From positions 1-62,478 of the forward strand of contig ONSR01000038.1 of NCBI GenBank assembly GCA_900320565.1: 62,478 nt of DNA, read 5' to 3'. Made by a program: the position numbers and the translations under genes. Source of the DNA: an uncultured Prevotellaceae bacterium. GTDB lineage: Bacteria; Bacteroidota; Bacteroidia; Bacteroidales; Bacteroidaceae. Shown here piece after piece: positions 54,642 to 62,478 of the stretch; positions within the stretch are counted from its first letter, which is position 1; every line of letters starts with the position of its first letter. The notes beneath the pieces are model-generated. The model made no database searches. It was not told the origin of the DNA and worked only from the letters and a program-made list of their open reading frames with translations.

Positions 54642-55421
54642 ATGAACCGCGAAATTGATTTGAGTGTATCTGCCTACGGCGTTACACGTCCTCTTGACTA
54701 TGATGTAGTCATCCTGCCTTGGGGTGCCACAGAACCCCACAACTTGCACCTTCCATACCTCACCGATGCCATTCTCTCCCATGATGTGGCTGTTGATGCT
54801 GCCCAACGCGCTCTTGATGACTATGGTATCCGCACAATGGTGCTGCCGCCTGTGGCGATGGGCGCACAAAACCCTGGACAGCGTGACCTGAAGTTCTGCA
54901 TCCATTACCGACAAGACACACAGTGTGCCATCCTTGCCGATACCGTTGCTTCGCTTCATCACCAAGGCTTTCGTAAACTTCTAATTATCAATGGACATGG
55001 CGGCAATACCTTCAAGGGCATGATCCGCGATTTAGCGGTTGATTATCCCGACTTTTTTATCCTTTCAAGTGAATGGTTCGCCGTTTTGCCTGCAAAGGAA
55101 TGGTTCGACAACCCGGGCGACCATGCCGACGAGTTGGAGACATCCGTTATGATGCATTATCATCCCGAACTTGTCAACCTCAGCGAAGCAGGTTCAGGCC
55201 TCGCTTATCCTTTTGCTCTGCAAAGCCTTCGCGAGAAAACCGCTTGGCTGCCACGCCATTGGACGCTTGTTACAGAGGATACAGGCATTGGCAATCCTCG
55301 TATGGCTTCTGCCGAGAAAGGCTGTCGCTTTGCAGAAGCCGTTGCTAAGAAGTATGCTACCCTATTGAAAGAACTGGCCGCAGTCCAATGCGAACAGGAT
55401 TTCTATGCCACTTCCCTTTAA
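54642..55421 (+). CDS. Creatininase-family amidohydrolase
   Basis: The 259-residue protein has the creatininase metal-site motifs: LPWGATEPHNLHLPYLTD (Glu31, His33, His36, Asp42), then LLIINGHGGN and PGDHADELETSVMM. Family members open cyclic amides, for example creatinine or mycofactocin-type substrates. The true substrate here is unknown. It lies 44 bp after the ClC gene on the same strand. Confidence 0.88.
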   Translation: MNREIDLSVSAYGVTRPLDYDVVILPWGATEPHNLHLPYLTDAILSHDVAVDAAQRALDDYGIRTMVLPPVAMGAQNPGQRDLKFCIHYRQDTQCAILADTVASLHHQGFRKLLIINGHGGNTFKGMIRDLAVDYPDFFILSSEWFAVLPAKEWFDNPGDHADELETSVMMHYHPELVNLSEAGSGLAYPFALQSLREKTAWLPRHWTLVTEDTGIGNPRMASAEKGCRFAEAVAKKYATLLKELAAVQCEQDFYATSL

Positions 55422-55476
55422 CTCCCCCTTGTCATCAACCGAGTGATGGCCAAGAGTATCAAAGCGAAACGACCGA

Positions 55477-57486
55477 TTATCTTGCGTTAATCCTAACTGT
55501 TTCTCCAGGCTTCACTTTGTAGGTCTTGATGGTCTTGCCGTTCTTCTCAACCTTTACAAGGAGTTTACCTCCGTTTGAGCGCTGCACAGAGATATTGATA
55601 GGCTGGTCTGTGCATGCATAAATATTGCTGAGGCTATACTCGTTCCACTCTGTCGGCATTTGCGGCGTGAGGGTAAAACTCCTGAAACCTGTGGGACGGA
55701 AGCCAAGCAAACCCTCTGTGACGATGCGACAATACAGTCCACTCTCAGCAGAAAGGTGGCGCTGACCACCTTCGGGCCAAGCCTCCACAACATAGGGAAC
55801 ATGTTCTCCAAGCAAGCGGAAAGTGCTGAACTTCTTCAGGTACTCCAGCGCCTTGTCCGCATAGCCTGCTGCAAAGGCACCGCGGAACCCGTAGAGCGTG
55901 GAGCGGTCCCAGAATATCTTGTCGCCACTTTGACTGAGCATGCCGTTCTCCGTCCAGAGTTGTGGCGAGAACATGGCTTGCAAAGTGCCCTGAGCCCTGT
56001 CGTAGATGCCCATAGTCAAAGGGATGCAAATCCAGGAGCGAAGCACATCGTTGCCCTCATAGTAGCGATAGGTGTCGTAGCCCTCCACAGTTGCATGGAA
56101 GAACTTGTCAATGTTCTGTCGCAACTCGGCAGCCTGCTTCCTATAGGTCGCTGCTTCCTGCTTTCCTCTGCCCAGTTCCTCTGCCAGATACGCACTACTG
56201 ATAAGTGCATCGTAATAAAGACTGCTTGTGCACAGATTGGCGTCCCCACTTGGCAAACGATGCTCAAGTTCATCGCCCTCGCTCGCTACCACACCATTCT
56301 GGTTGATGCGCCGATGGCAATACTCCAGGCACCATTCAATCAGAGGCCAGACCTGCTGTGCGATGTCACGCTCCCCTCTTTCCAGGCAATAGCGGCTTGC
56401 TCCATAGGCCAGCATGGCTGCATCGCCTCTGTCAAAGGGACCGAACACGTCGTCTCCACCACAAATAATGCTCCAAGGCACGAACTTGTACTCCGGATTG
56501 ATTAGCTTGAGGTAGCACCGCCAAGTGGTCATCGCGCTCTCGTTGCCCTTGTCGTAACCGAGGAAAGGAAAGAAGGGATTGACATACTCAGCCTGGTCGT
56601 TGCACCACATCGCGGCATAATACGACTCGCCTCCTGGTGCATGCATCAGGCCGTTCTGGGTGTGGAAGATGCTCTCGCTGGCACGTATCTTGCTCATCTC
56701 GAAAAGCGTCTGTATCGTGTTGTCAGGACAACGGAACTGCAGCTTCTTCATGGTGACCTCGTCCACATAGGCTTTCCTGTTCGCCAGTTCCTGCTCTACA
56801 TCCAGCGCAATCTCGCGTTCGTCGGCCAAGGCAAAGGCTTGGATGGAGCAATAGAAGGAAGTGCTTTCTCCTGGCTCCAAGGTTGCCTTGAAGTCCTCCT
56901 CGAACTCTGTCCGAGCCAAGAGGCAGTAGCTGCCGCGAGTACCATCCTGCTTGTTGGTGGTGCGAGCCCAACGTAGAGCGGGCACCAGGACCGTCTCTTT
57001 CTTCTGTCCGATGTTCTTTATGGTGTACTTCTCGCAAACGGCAGTCTTGGAAGTGCTTGGGAAGAATTGGCACATCAGCTCAAAGTCGTTGCCGTCGCCC
57101 TTGACGATACCCGAAACATTCAGAATGCCGTCAATGGTCACCACCTTAACCTGCTGCGGACTCATGGCGCGTTTGTTGGCCGTCATGCCCTTGAGGAAGT
57201 CTACGTCGCAACGAGGCATCCAACTTGCATGGGTGTTGTTGGGAATAGTTCTGAGCATGGGGAACACTAGGTGGCGGTCCATCGAGAAACGCCTTCCTCC
57301 GTCCACGCCCCAGTAATAAACCACGGAGGCTCTGAGGCCCGACATCTCGATGTGGTCGTTGTAGGGCAGTTCTCCCTTCGAAGTTTCCCATTGAACAGAG
57401 TGATTGCCGTTCACCAGCCATCTGTTTTCCTTGGCCTGCAGTATTGCGGCAGCCATAACGAGGATGATAAATAAGATCTTTCTCAT
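55477..57486 (-). CDS. Six-hairpin glycosidase-like protein
   Basis: The 669-residue exported protein has a signal peptide (VMAAAILQAKE) and an alpha/alpha toroid domain from about residue 250 (SKIRASESIFHTQNGLMHAP, MWCNDQAEYVNPFFPFLGYD, FDRGDAAMLAYGASRYC, EAWPEGGQRHLSAESGLYCR), preceded by a beta-sandwich. This is the layout of GH78-like and other six-hairpin glycosidases; I cannot name the exact family. I chose ATG 57486, which begins MRKILFIILVM; an upstream ATG 57576 would lack a signal peptide. The -7 box TATCTTTG is at 57520-57527. Confidence 0.78.
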   Translation of the reverse strand: MRKILFIILVMAAAILQAKENRWLVNGNHSVQWETSKGELPYNDHIEMSGLRASVVYYWGVDGGRRFSMDRHLVFPMLRTIPNNTHASWMPRCDVDFLKGMTANKRAMSPQQVKVVTIDGILNVSGIVKGDGNDFELMCQFFPSTSKTAVCEKYTIKNIGQKKETVLVPALRWARTTNKQDGTRGSYCLLARTEFEEDFKATLEPGESTSFYCSIQAFALADEREIALDVEQELANRKAYVDEVTMKKLQFRCPDNTIQTLFEMSKIRASESIFHTQNGLMHAPGGESYYAAMWCNDQAEYVNPFFPFLGYDKGNESAMTTWRCYLKLINPEYKFVPWSIICGGDDVFGPFDRGDAAMLAYGASRYCLERGERDIAQQVWPLIEWCLEYCHRRINQNGVVASEGDELEHRLPSGDANLCTSSLYYDALISSAYLAEELGRGKQEAATYRKQAAELRQNIDKFFHATVEGYDTYRYYEGNDVLRSWICIPLTMGIYDRAQGTLQAMFSPQLWTENGMLSQSGDKIFWDRSTLYGFRGAFAAGYADKALEYLKKFSTFRLLGEHVPYVVEAWPEGGQRHLSAESGLYCRIVTEGLLGFRPTGFRSFTLTPQMPTEWNEYSLSNIYACTDQPINISVQRSNGGKLLVKVEKNGKTIKTYKVKPGETVRINAR

Positions 57487-57519
57487 AATGCAAGAGGTGT
57501 TAGTAGTCCGTTTCGCATG

Positions 57520-57527
57520 CAAAGATA
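57520..57527 (-). promoter_or_regulatory. -7 box for the six-hairpin glycosidase gene
   Basis: The minus strand reads TATCTTTG, 33 nt before ATG 57486. It rules out ATG 57576 as the start. Confidence 0.65.
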
Positions 57528-57572
57528 TCAAAAAGTCACGACATACACAAGGGGAAAACCCGAAAAAGGAAC

Positions 57573-58694
57573 TCATCTGGTTCGCAGTCGAATGATGGCC
57601 ACGAGCATCGCCCCATACATCATTGCCACAACTGGGATGCTGGGATAGATGTCAGTCAGCATCGAGCCCGGAATGCTACCGGCAAAGTCAAGAATCCGTT
57701 CCTGCAGGGCAACGACACCATTCAACAACCATCCCAGAGGCATGATGGGCAGAATCATTGTGGCAATTGTCAGGTAAACGATGAGCGTTGTCATCGGAAT
57801 TAGAACAAGGCTTAGCAACGGTCCTAACAAAGCTATCCGGTGGAAGTAATAAGCAATCAAGGGCATTGTCCCCAGAGTCGCGACGCAGGAAACAGCCAAC
57901 AACTGTATTGTCCAATGCAGTTTGGGGACCATTTCTGAAACGGGTCTCCATAGAGCGAGGATAAACAGCATGGCGGCAAAAGAGAGCTGAAAGCTGATGC
58001 TAAGCAGGTCAGTGGGGGCAATCAGCAGAATGACGATGGCACTCAGGGCAAGCACATGCAACGGATCTGTATCGTATTGCATTAAGGAAAGAATGGTAAA
58101 GATGCTGAGCATCAAAGCCGCTCTCGTCAAAGAAACTGGCATTCCCGCTATCAAGGTATAGCTCCAAAGGAACAACAAGATGATGGGCAATGCGAACCAA
58201 CGCCATCGGCTGTGCCGAACCCAACCGATGAAGACGAGATACAAGACTCCGTAAACGATGCCCAGATGCATGCCGCTCAAAGCCAGGAGATGAGCCGCCC
58301 CAACCTTCCTGTAAGCCTCCTTCGTTTCATACCCTAAACCATCTTTCTTGCCGATAGTCAGCGCAGAAGTCAGCGCCAAAGTCTTTGGCGACACACCAGA
58401 CCGCTCCAGTCGCGCTGCCAAGCTCGTCTGCACAGTCCTTGCCTCCTGCCTGATAGATTGTTGCCACGCAGGCACCGTGCCAGAGAACGTGACGGATGCC
58501 CTGCTGCAACCCAACAGCAGCCAAACAACGAGCGTCAGAACATCGTGCAAGTGTTTTGTTCTTCTTGTCAAGGTGCAGGCAATGACAAAAATGGCAAGCG
58601 TCGGCAAGTAATAGGGCAAAGGGTGGTTCAGTCCAACGGCAATGCCCGCCATCAATGCAGCGGCACACCAAAGCATTGGATGCTGAACAATCAT
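57573..58694 (-). CDS. comEC: ComEC/Rec2 competence-domain protein, short form
   Basis: The 373-residue polytopic membrane protein contains the Competence domain (about 115-360), with TIGKKDGLGYETKEAYRKVG, HLLALSGMHLGIVYGVLYLV and FQLSFAAMLFILALW. ComEC forms the DNA-uptake channel in natural transformation. Usual Bacteroides versions are near 680-700 residues; here the OB-fold region (DUF4131) is missing, with only about 110 residues before the channel domain. There is also no C-terminal metallo-beta-lactamase-like domain. The -7 box is at 58724-58731. Confidence 0.82.
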   Translation of the reverse strand: MIVQHPMLWCAAALMAGIAVGLNHPLPYYLPTLAIFVIACTLTRRTKHLHDVLTLVVWLLLGCSRASVTFSGTVPAWQQSIRQEARTVQTSLAARLERSGVSPKTLALTSALTIGKKDGLGYETKEAYRKVGAAHLLALSGMHLGIVYGVLYLVFIGWVRHSRWRWFALPIILLFLWSYTLIAGMPVSLTRAALMLSIFTILSLMQYDTDPLHVLALSAIVILLIAPTDLLSISFQLSFAAMLFILALWRPVSEMVPKLHWTIQLLAVSCVATLGTMPLIAYYFHRIALLGPLLSLVLIPMTTLIVYLTIATMILPIMPLGWLLNGVVALQERILDFAGSIPGSMLTDIYPSIPVVAMMYGAMLVAIIRLRTR

Positions 58695-58723
58695 AGAGCA
58701 AGCGAATTAATGTATTTCAACCG

Positions 58724-58731
58724 CAAAGGTA
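58724..58731 (-). promoter_or_regulatory. -7 box for comEC
   Basis: The minus strand reads TACCTTTG, 29 nt before the start codon. Confidence 0.6.
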
Positions 58732-58901
58732 AGAAAAAAGTGGTAAATAAGAAAATGAGAGAATAAGAAAAAAAGAGAATAAGAAAACTTTTATTGCAGA
58801 GAAGAAATGCACGACCAAGGCATAAACACATTCTGTCTCTACCACAACAAAGGAAGAACTCCAATGAATCAAGCAAGCAACAAGGTAATAGCTCATATTC
58901 A

Positions 58902-59032
58902 TGTCCGGTATATGTCCGGTACTTGTCCGGTACTTGTCCGGTATATGTCCGCTTTTTTTACCGGACATATACCGGACATATAGGGAACATATAGCGGACA
59001 ACGATAGGAGAAACATAGGAGCTACGCAGGAG
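58902..59032. repeat. 11-bp periodic array with inverted halves
   Basis: TGTCCGG begins at 58902, 58913, 58924, 58935 and 58946, exactly 11 bp apart. After a T7 tract, the inverted unit CCGGACA (or variants) begins at 58961, 58972, 58983 and 58994. ATAGGAG/CAGGAG continues at 59004, 59015 and 59026. The two halves can form a hairpin with a perfect 15-bp stem around the T tract. It lies in the divergent gap between comEC and metY. Confidence 0.88.
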
Positions 59033-59201
59033 TTACTGTATGGATAAGACGGAGAGTAGTATAAGATACGCTTGAGAGTAGCCTTCCAAGCCCTTGCCAA
59101 TTCTATTCATTTAAAATGCCCATTAATCGGGAGAACAGGTTGTTTTAAACGGACAGCAATAATTTTGAATTTATAAATTTTGAATTTTGAATTAACCTTC
59201 G

Positions 59202-59209
59202 TACCTTTG
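59202..59209 (+). promoter_or_regulatory. -7 box for the sulfhydrylase gene
   Basis: TACCTTTG, 34 nt before ATG 59244, preceded by TTGAATTT-type AT repeats (59163-59195). Confidence 0.65.
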
Positions 59210-59243
59210 CACGACAAAAAGAAATCAAACAAACCATTGTATT

Positions 59244-60524
59244 ATGAAAAAGAAAAACCTTGAAACCATCTGCATTCACGGCGGATGGAAGCCTGGGAAG
59301 GGCGAGCCACAACAACTTCCCATCTATCAGAGTACAACATACCGCTACGAGACAAGCGACCAAATGGCGCGACTCTTTGACCTCAAGGACAGCGGTTATT
59401 TCTATACCCGCCTTGCTAACCCCACGAACGATGCTGTCGCTCAGAAGATTGCTGCCTTGGAAGGCGGAGTTGGGGCTGTGCTGACCAGCAGCGGACAGGC
59501 TGCTAACTTCTACGCCATCTTCAACATCTGTCAGGCTGGCGACCATTTCATTACGGCCAACACGATTTACGGCGGCACCTTCAACCTCTTTGGCGTGACG
59601 CTGAAGAAACTTGGCATCGAGTGCACTTTCGTTGACCCCGATTGGGACGATGCGCGCATTGAGGCTTGCTTCCGCCCCAACACGAAGTGCTTCTTTGGTG
59701 AGACCATCTCGAACCCCGGTTGCAATGTCTTTGACATTGAACGTTTTGCCAAGATGGCTCACAAGCATGGTGTGCCCCTCATCGTGGACAACACCTTCGC
59801 CACACCCATCAATTGCCGTCCCTTCGAATGGGGTTGCGACATCGTCACGCACTCCACCACAAAGTACATGGACGGTCACGCAACTCAAGTAGGCGGTGTA
59901 GTTGTGGATAGCGGCAACTTCGATTGGGACAAGTACGCCGAGAAGTTCCCCGGCCTTTGCACACCCGACGAGTCGTATCACGGATTGACCTATACGAAGG
60001 CTTTCGGCAAGATGGCTTACACCACCAAACTTGTTGCCCAGTTGATGCGCGACCTGGGAAGCATTCCCGCTCCGCAGAACTCCTTCCTCCTTAACCTCGG
60101 ACTCGAAACGCTCCACCTCCGCATGCCTCGCCATTGCGAGAACGCGCAGAAGGTTGCCGAGTGGCTCGAGAAGAATCCCAAGGTGGGATGGGTGAACTAT
60201 GCAGGTCTGCCCTCGAACAAATACTATGCTTTGGCACAGAAGTACATGCCGAAGGGAACTTGCGGTGTGATTGCTTTCGGCCTGAAAGGCACAAAGGAAG
60301 AGGCCATCCGCTTCATGGACAACCTCGATTTCATCAGCATTGTGACGCATGTGGCAGATGCCCGTACCTGCGTCCTGCATCCTGCAAGCCATACTCACAG
60401 ACAACTCAGCGACGAACAACTCAGGGAAGCCGGCATTGCTCCCGACTTGGTTCGACTGAGCGTTGGCATAGAGAATGTCGAAGACATCATTGCCGACCTG
60501 GAACAAGCTATGGCGAAGATGTAA
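59244..60524 (+). CDS. metY: O-acetylhomoserine aminocarboxypropyltransferase (sulfhydrylase)
   Basis: The 426-residue PLP enzyme makes homocysteine or methionine precursors from O-acetylhomoserine and sulfide. It has the Cys/Met-metabolism fold: YQSTTYRYETSDQMARLF, GYFYTRLANPTNDAVAQKIA, LTSSGQAANFYAIFNI, LIVDNTFATPINCRPFEWG and the PLP-binding Lys207 in HSTTKYMDGHATQVGG. The C-terminal RLSVGIENVEDIIADL is typical. It could also be a cystathionine gamma-synthase, but length and the AEWLEKNPKVGWVNYAGL region favour the sulfhydrylase. Confidence 0.9.
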   Translation: MKKKNLETICIHGGWKPGKGEPQQLPIYQSTTYRYETSDQMARLFDLKDSGYFYTRLANPTNDAVAQKIAALEGGVGAVLTSSGQAANFYAIFNICQAGDHFITANTIYGGTFNLFGVTLKKLGIECTFVDPDWDDARIEACFRPNTKCFFGETISNPGCNVFDIERFAKMAHKHGVPLIVDNTFATPINCRPFEWGCDIVTHSTTKYMDGHATQVGGVVVDSGNFDWDKYAEKFPGLCTPDESYHGLTYTKAFGKMAYTTKLVAQLMRDLGSIPAPQNSFLLNLGLETLHLRMPRHCENAQKVAEWLEKNPKVGWVNYAGLPSNKYYALAQKYMPKGTCGVIAFGLKGTKEEAIRFMDNLDFISIVTHVADARTCVLHPASHTHRQLSDEQLREAGIAPDLVRLSVGIENVEDIIADLEQAMAKM

Positions 60525-60529
60525 ATAGT

Positions 60530-60566
60530 GCATAGTTCATAGTGCATAGTTCATAGTGCATAGTTA
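60530..60566. repeat. CATAGT low-complexity repeat
   Basis: GTGCATAGTTCATA recurs about three times. A related CTATGAACTATGAAC stretch (60631-60645) lies next to the -33 region of the following promoter. Confidence 0.65.
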
Positions 60567-60654
60567 TATGATGACAGTTGGCTTTTTCAGTGCCTCATCA
60601 TCATAAAAATTCTTAATTCTTTCATAAGGACTATGAACTATGAACTTTTATTTG

Positions 60655-60662
60655 TATCTTTG
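60655..60662 (+). promoter_or_regulatory. -7 box for the DUF4369 gene
   Basis: TATCTTTG, 25 nt before ATG 60688. Confidence 0.6.
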
Positions 60663-60687
60663 TCAGTCGAAACAAGTAAAATAAGTA

Positions 60688-61386
60688 ATGAACAAGTCCC
60701 TCTATCTGCTTTTGACGTCTTTGTTGGCGTTGATATCTTGCAAGAGCCAGTATATGGTGAGAGGTTCATCGAATGTGGATGAACTGGAGGGCAAGGTGTT
60801 GACGCTCAAGGTCTATGTAGATGGCGAGATGAAAAGCATCGACTCGACTAGAGTGGTGCACGGTCGCTTCAACTTCGGTGGCGGGATGGATTCAACCATG
60901 CTGGCAAATGTCTTCCTTGGGGACTTGAGCGTGATGCCTATCGTACTGGAAGAAGGAGAAGTCAGCCTGAACATCAGCGAGACACAACAGAGCGCAACCG
61001 GTACTCCCCTCAACGACACCCTTTCTGGCTTCATTCAGCGCAAGACACAACTCGATGCCAGAATGGCCGAGTTACCTCACCTCGAGGCACAGATGATCAT
61101 GAACGGGACAGACGATGACGAGAGGTTGTTCGAACTGGGCAAACAGTCGAAACAGTTGGCAGAAGAGAACGACCAGCTCATCACACATTTCATACGCGCG
61201 AATTATAACAATGTTTTAGGGCCTGGCATCTTCATGATTCTGACCAGCAGTCTGCCCTACCCCATTCTCACACCACAACTCGAAGAAATCATTACGAACG
61301 CTCCACCATATTTCCTGGGACATCCTTATGTCAAGGAATACATCAAGAAAGCGAAAGAATACCAAGAAAAAGCGAAGGAGTACTGA
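60688..61386 (+). CDS. DUF4369 lipoprotein
   Basis: The 232-residue lipoprotein has a lipobox at Cys18 (LLALISC) and a DUF4369 beta domain (about 30-115: LTLKVYVDGEMKSIDSTRVV, FNFGGGMDSTMLANVFLG, VLEEGEVSLNISE), followed by a helical segment ending in a charged repeat KEYIKKAKEYQEKAKEY. DUF4369 often precedes a thioredoxin-like domain, but none is present here. It is probably cotranscribed with the acyltransferase, which starts 4 nt after its stop. Confidence 0.85.
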   Translation: MNKSLYLLLTSLLALISCKSQYMVRGSSNVDELEGKVLTLKVYVDGEMKSIDSTRVVHGRFNFGGGMDSTMLANVFLGDLSVMPIVLEEGEVSLNISETQQSATGTPLNDTLSGFIQRKTQLDARMAELPHLEAQMIMNGTDDDERLFELGKQSKQLAEENDQLITHFIRANYNNVLGPGIFMILTSSLPYPILTPQLEEIITNAPPYFLGHPYVKEYIKKAKEYQEKAKEY

Positions 61387-61390
61387 TACC

Positions 61391-62149
61391 ATGAAACTTC
61401 TTTACAGACTTTACCAACTCCTTATCGCCCTGCCAATCATCATCATAGCAACAACCTTGACAGCTATTGTCACCATCATCGGTTGCACATTGGGCAAGGC
61501 GAGAACCTGGGGTTATTATCCTGCAATGGTTTGGAGCAGGTTGATGTGCTGGGTGATGCTCCTGCCTGTTAAAGTTGAGGGACGAGAACTGCTGGACAAG
61601 AAGCAGTCCTACGTCTTCGTCGCCAACCATCAGGGAGCATTCGACATCTTTCTCATCTACGGCTTCCTCGGTCGCAGTTTCCGCTGGATGATGAAGAAGT
61701 CGCTGCGAGGCCTTCCGCTCATCGGCAAGGCAAGCGAGAGCGCTGGTCACATCTTCGTGGATAAGAGCGGGCCGAAAGCCATCCACAAGACCTATGAACA
61801 GGCACGCGCCGTCCTCCGTCACGGCGTGTCGCTCGTCGTCTTTCCCGAAGGAGCACGCACCTTCACGGGGCACATGGCAAAGTTTCGTCGCGGTGCCTTC
61901 CAGCTGGCCGACGAGCTCGGACTGCCCATCGTGCCCATCACCATCGACGGAAGTTTCGATGTCCTGCCCCGTCAGCGAGGCTTCAACTTTGTCACATGGC
62001 ACAAACTCCGCCTCATCATCCATGCTCCCATCACGCCCGAAGGCCAAGGTCCAGAGGAAGTGCAACGCGTCCTCGAGCAGAGCTACGAGACCATCATGCG
62101 CGACCTCCCGCTCCACCATCAAGGCTTCGAGGCCAATCCCGACCAGTAG
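61391..62149 (+). CDS. 1-acyl-sn-glycerol-3-phosphate acyltransferase (PlsC family)
   Basis: The 252-residue membrane-bound acyltransferase transfers an acyl chain to lysophosphatidic acid in phospholipid synthesis. It has the HX4D motif NHQGAFD (His80, Asp85), a second block (FRWMMKKSLRGLPLIGKASE), FPEGARTF and the fourth block (VPITIDGSF). The N-terminal hydrophobic helix is about residues 7-33. I chose ATG 61391 because an upstream in-frame ATG falls inside the preceding gene. Confidence 0.93.
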   Translation: MKLLYRLYQLLIALPIIIIATTLTAIVTIIGCTLGKARTWGYYPAMVWSRLMCWVMLLPVKVEGRELLDKKQSYVFVANHQGAFDIFLIYGFLGRSFRWMMKKSLRGLPLIGKASESAGHIFVDKSGPKAIHKTYEQARAVLRHGVSLVVFPEGARTFTGHMAKFRRGAFQLADELGLPIVPITIDGSFDVLPRQRGFNFVTWHKLRLIIHAPITPEGQGPEEVQRVLEQSYETIMRDLPLHHQGFEANPDQ

Positions 62150-62266
62150 GAAGATAGAGGAAGTTAGAGGAAGTTAGAAGAAGATAGAGGACATTAGCTT
62201 TTTGCAGCTGGCAAATGTATCGTCTTCTATCTTCGTGGCGAAGCCACATATCTTCCTCTATCTTCT
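62150..62266. repeat. GAGGAAGTTA/GAAGATAG repeats with inverted copy
   Basis: About four direct units (AGATAGAGG, AAGTTAGAGG) at 62150-62193 face complementary units (TCTTCTATCTTC, TATCTTCCTCTATC) at 62222-62266. A small GTGGC/GCCAC hairpin lies between the latter. Function unknown; it may be a low-complexity element or a terminator-like stem. Confidence 0.7.
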
Positions 62267-62315
62267 TCTATCTCATTTTTCTCCTCATTTTCTTTGGTAG
62301 TACAGAATAAATCAC

Positions 62316-62323
62316 TAACTTTG
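62316..62323 (+). promoter_or_regulatory. -7 box for the last ORF
   Basis: TAACTTTG, 11 nt before ATG 62335. Confidence 0.55.
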
Positions 62324-62334
62324 CAGCAGCAACC

Positions 62335-62478
62335 ATGCAGTTTCCGCCCATGACGACAGAGCAGATGATACAGAAGATTGCCGTGGCCGTCTGCTCGACA
62401 TTCAGGAGTATTCGGCCAATGCCATGCAGTTTGCAGCAGGCGTCAGCTACGACGAGCTCGTGGCCGACGATATAGTTT
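62335..62478 (+). pseudogene. Partial ORF at the right edge, probable frameshift
   Basis: From ATG 62335 the first frame reads MQFPPMTTEQMIQKIAVAVC and stops at 62474. The second frame reads CRGRLLDIQEYSANAMQFAA then GVSYDELVADDIV, which looks like real coding sequence and faintly recalls HepT-like (DUF86) proteins. A gene with a frameshift near 62370-62385 would join them. The rest lies outside the window, so the identity is open. Confidence 0.3.

Overview
The window reads as chromosomal DNA of a Bacteroidales bacterium, most likely Prevotella or a close relative. Evidence for this includes many promoters of the Bacteroidetes type (TTTG, 19-20 bp, TAnnTTTG), a SusC/SusD pair with its lipoprotein partners, T9SS-like C-terminal tails (YDLSGR / NIAGQR followed by GIYI-GKKV), DUF4105, DUF4302, DUF4369, DUF4924, DUF3244 and DUF6734 proteins, and a dnaA that is not beside dnaN. 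This identification is inference from sequence alone.

Layout. 1-4700 (minus): end of an arginine locus (partial GNAT acetyltransferase, argR broken by a frameshift), then coaX, an outer-membrane protein, lptC and a CBS-domain hemolysin-type transporter. 5300-14300 (plus): DUF4105 protein, a phosphatase-like protein with a damaged active site, secA, an acidic protein and a SurA/PpiD-type foldase, so this half is rich in envelope biogenesis. 14800-26740 (minus): SusC, SusD (frameshifted), zinc metallohydrolase lipoprotein, DUF4302 lipoprotein and a 1356-residue repeat protein, together a nutrient-capture locus. 27200-32100 (minus): a carboxyltransferase (pycB/oadA-like), folB, a nitroreductase fused to the C-terminal part of a class II ribonucleotide reductase, and dnaA. 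32600-37200: a tiny ORF, rpe, tRNA-Cys, GH76, mscL, a 30-residue lipoprotein and gap. 37900-46730: a TPR/HTH membrane regulator divergent from an AT-richer accessory island with DUF3244, a DUF6734 glycosyltransferase-like protein, a GGW-repeat/Cys-Gly-run protein, three related exported proteins and a Stealth-type phosphotransferase. A decayed second copy of the same cassette follows it. 46800-62478: housekeeping genes (ROK kinase, LysE exporter, DUF4924, prfC, GDPD, Sua5/YrdC, ClC channel, creatininase family, six-hairpin glycosidase, comEC, O-acetylhomoserine sulfhydrylase, DUF4369, acyltransferase) and a cut-off ORF.

Most unusual content. (1) Five intergenic arrays have short palindromic units at exactly 22 bp, and a sixth has units at 11 bp. 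Three of the 22-bp arrays share the core CCCTATAGGGG; the other cores are each different. (2) The island at 40.2-46.7 kb is a tandemly duplicated four-gene cassette in which one copy is falling apart. (3) A nitroreductase-NrdJ tail fusion lies just downstream of dnaA. (4) A palindromic element is inserted in frame in the G domain of prfC. (5) Heptanucleotide repeats occur inside two signal-peptide coding regions. (6) Two GTG starts lie 6 nt after the -7 box, suggesting leaderless messages. Three separate single-gene frameshifts (argR, susD, island copy 1) could be biological or assembly errors.
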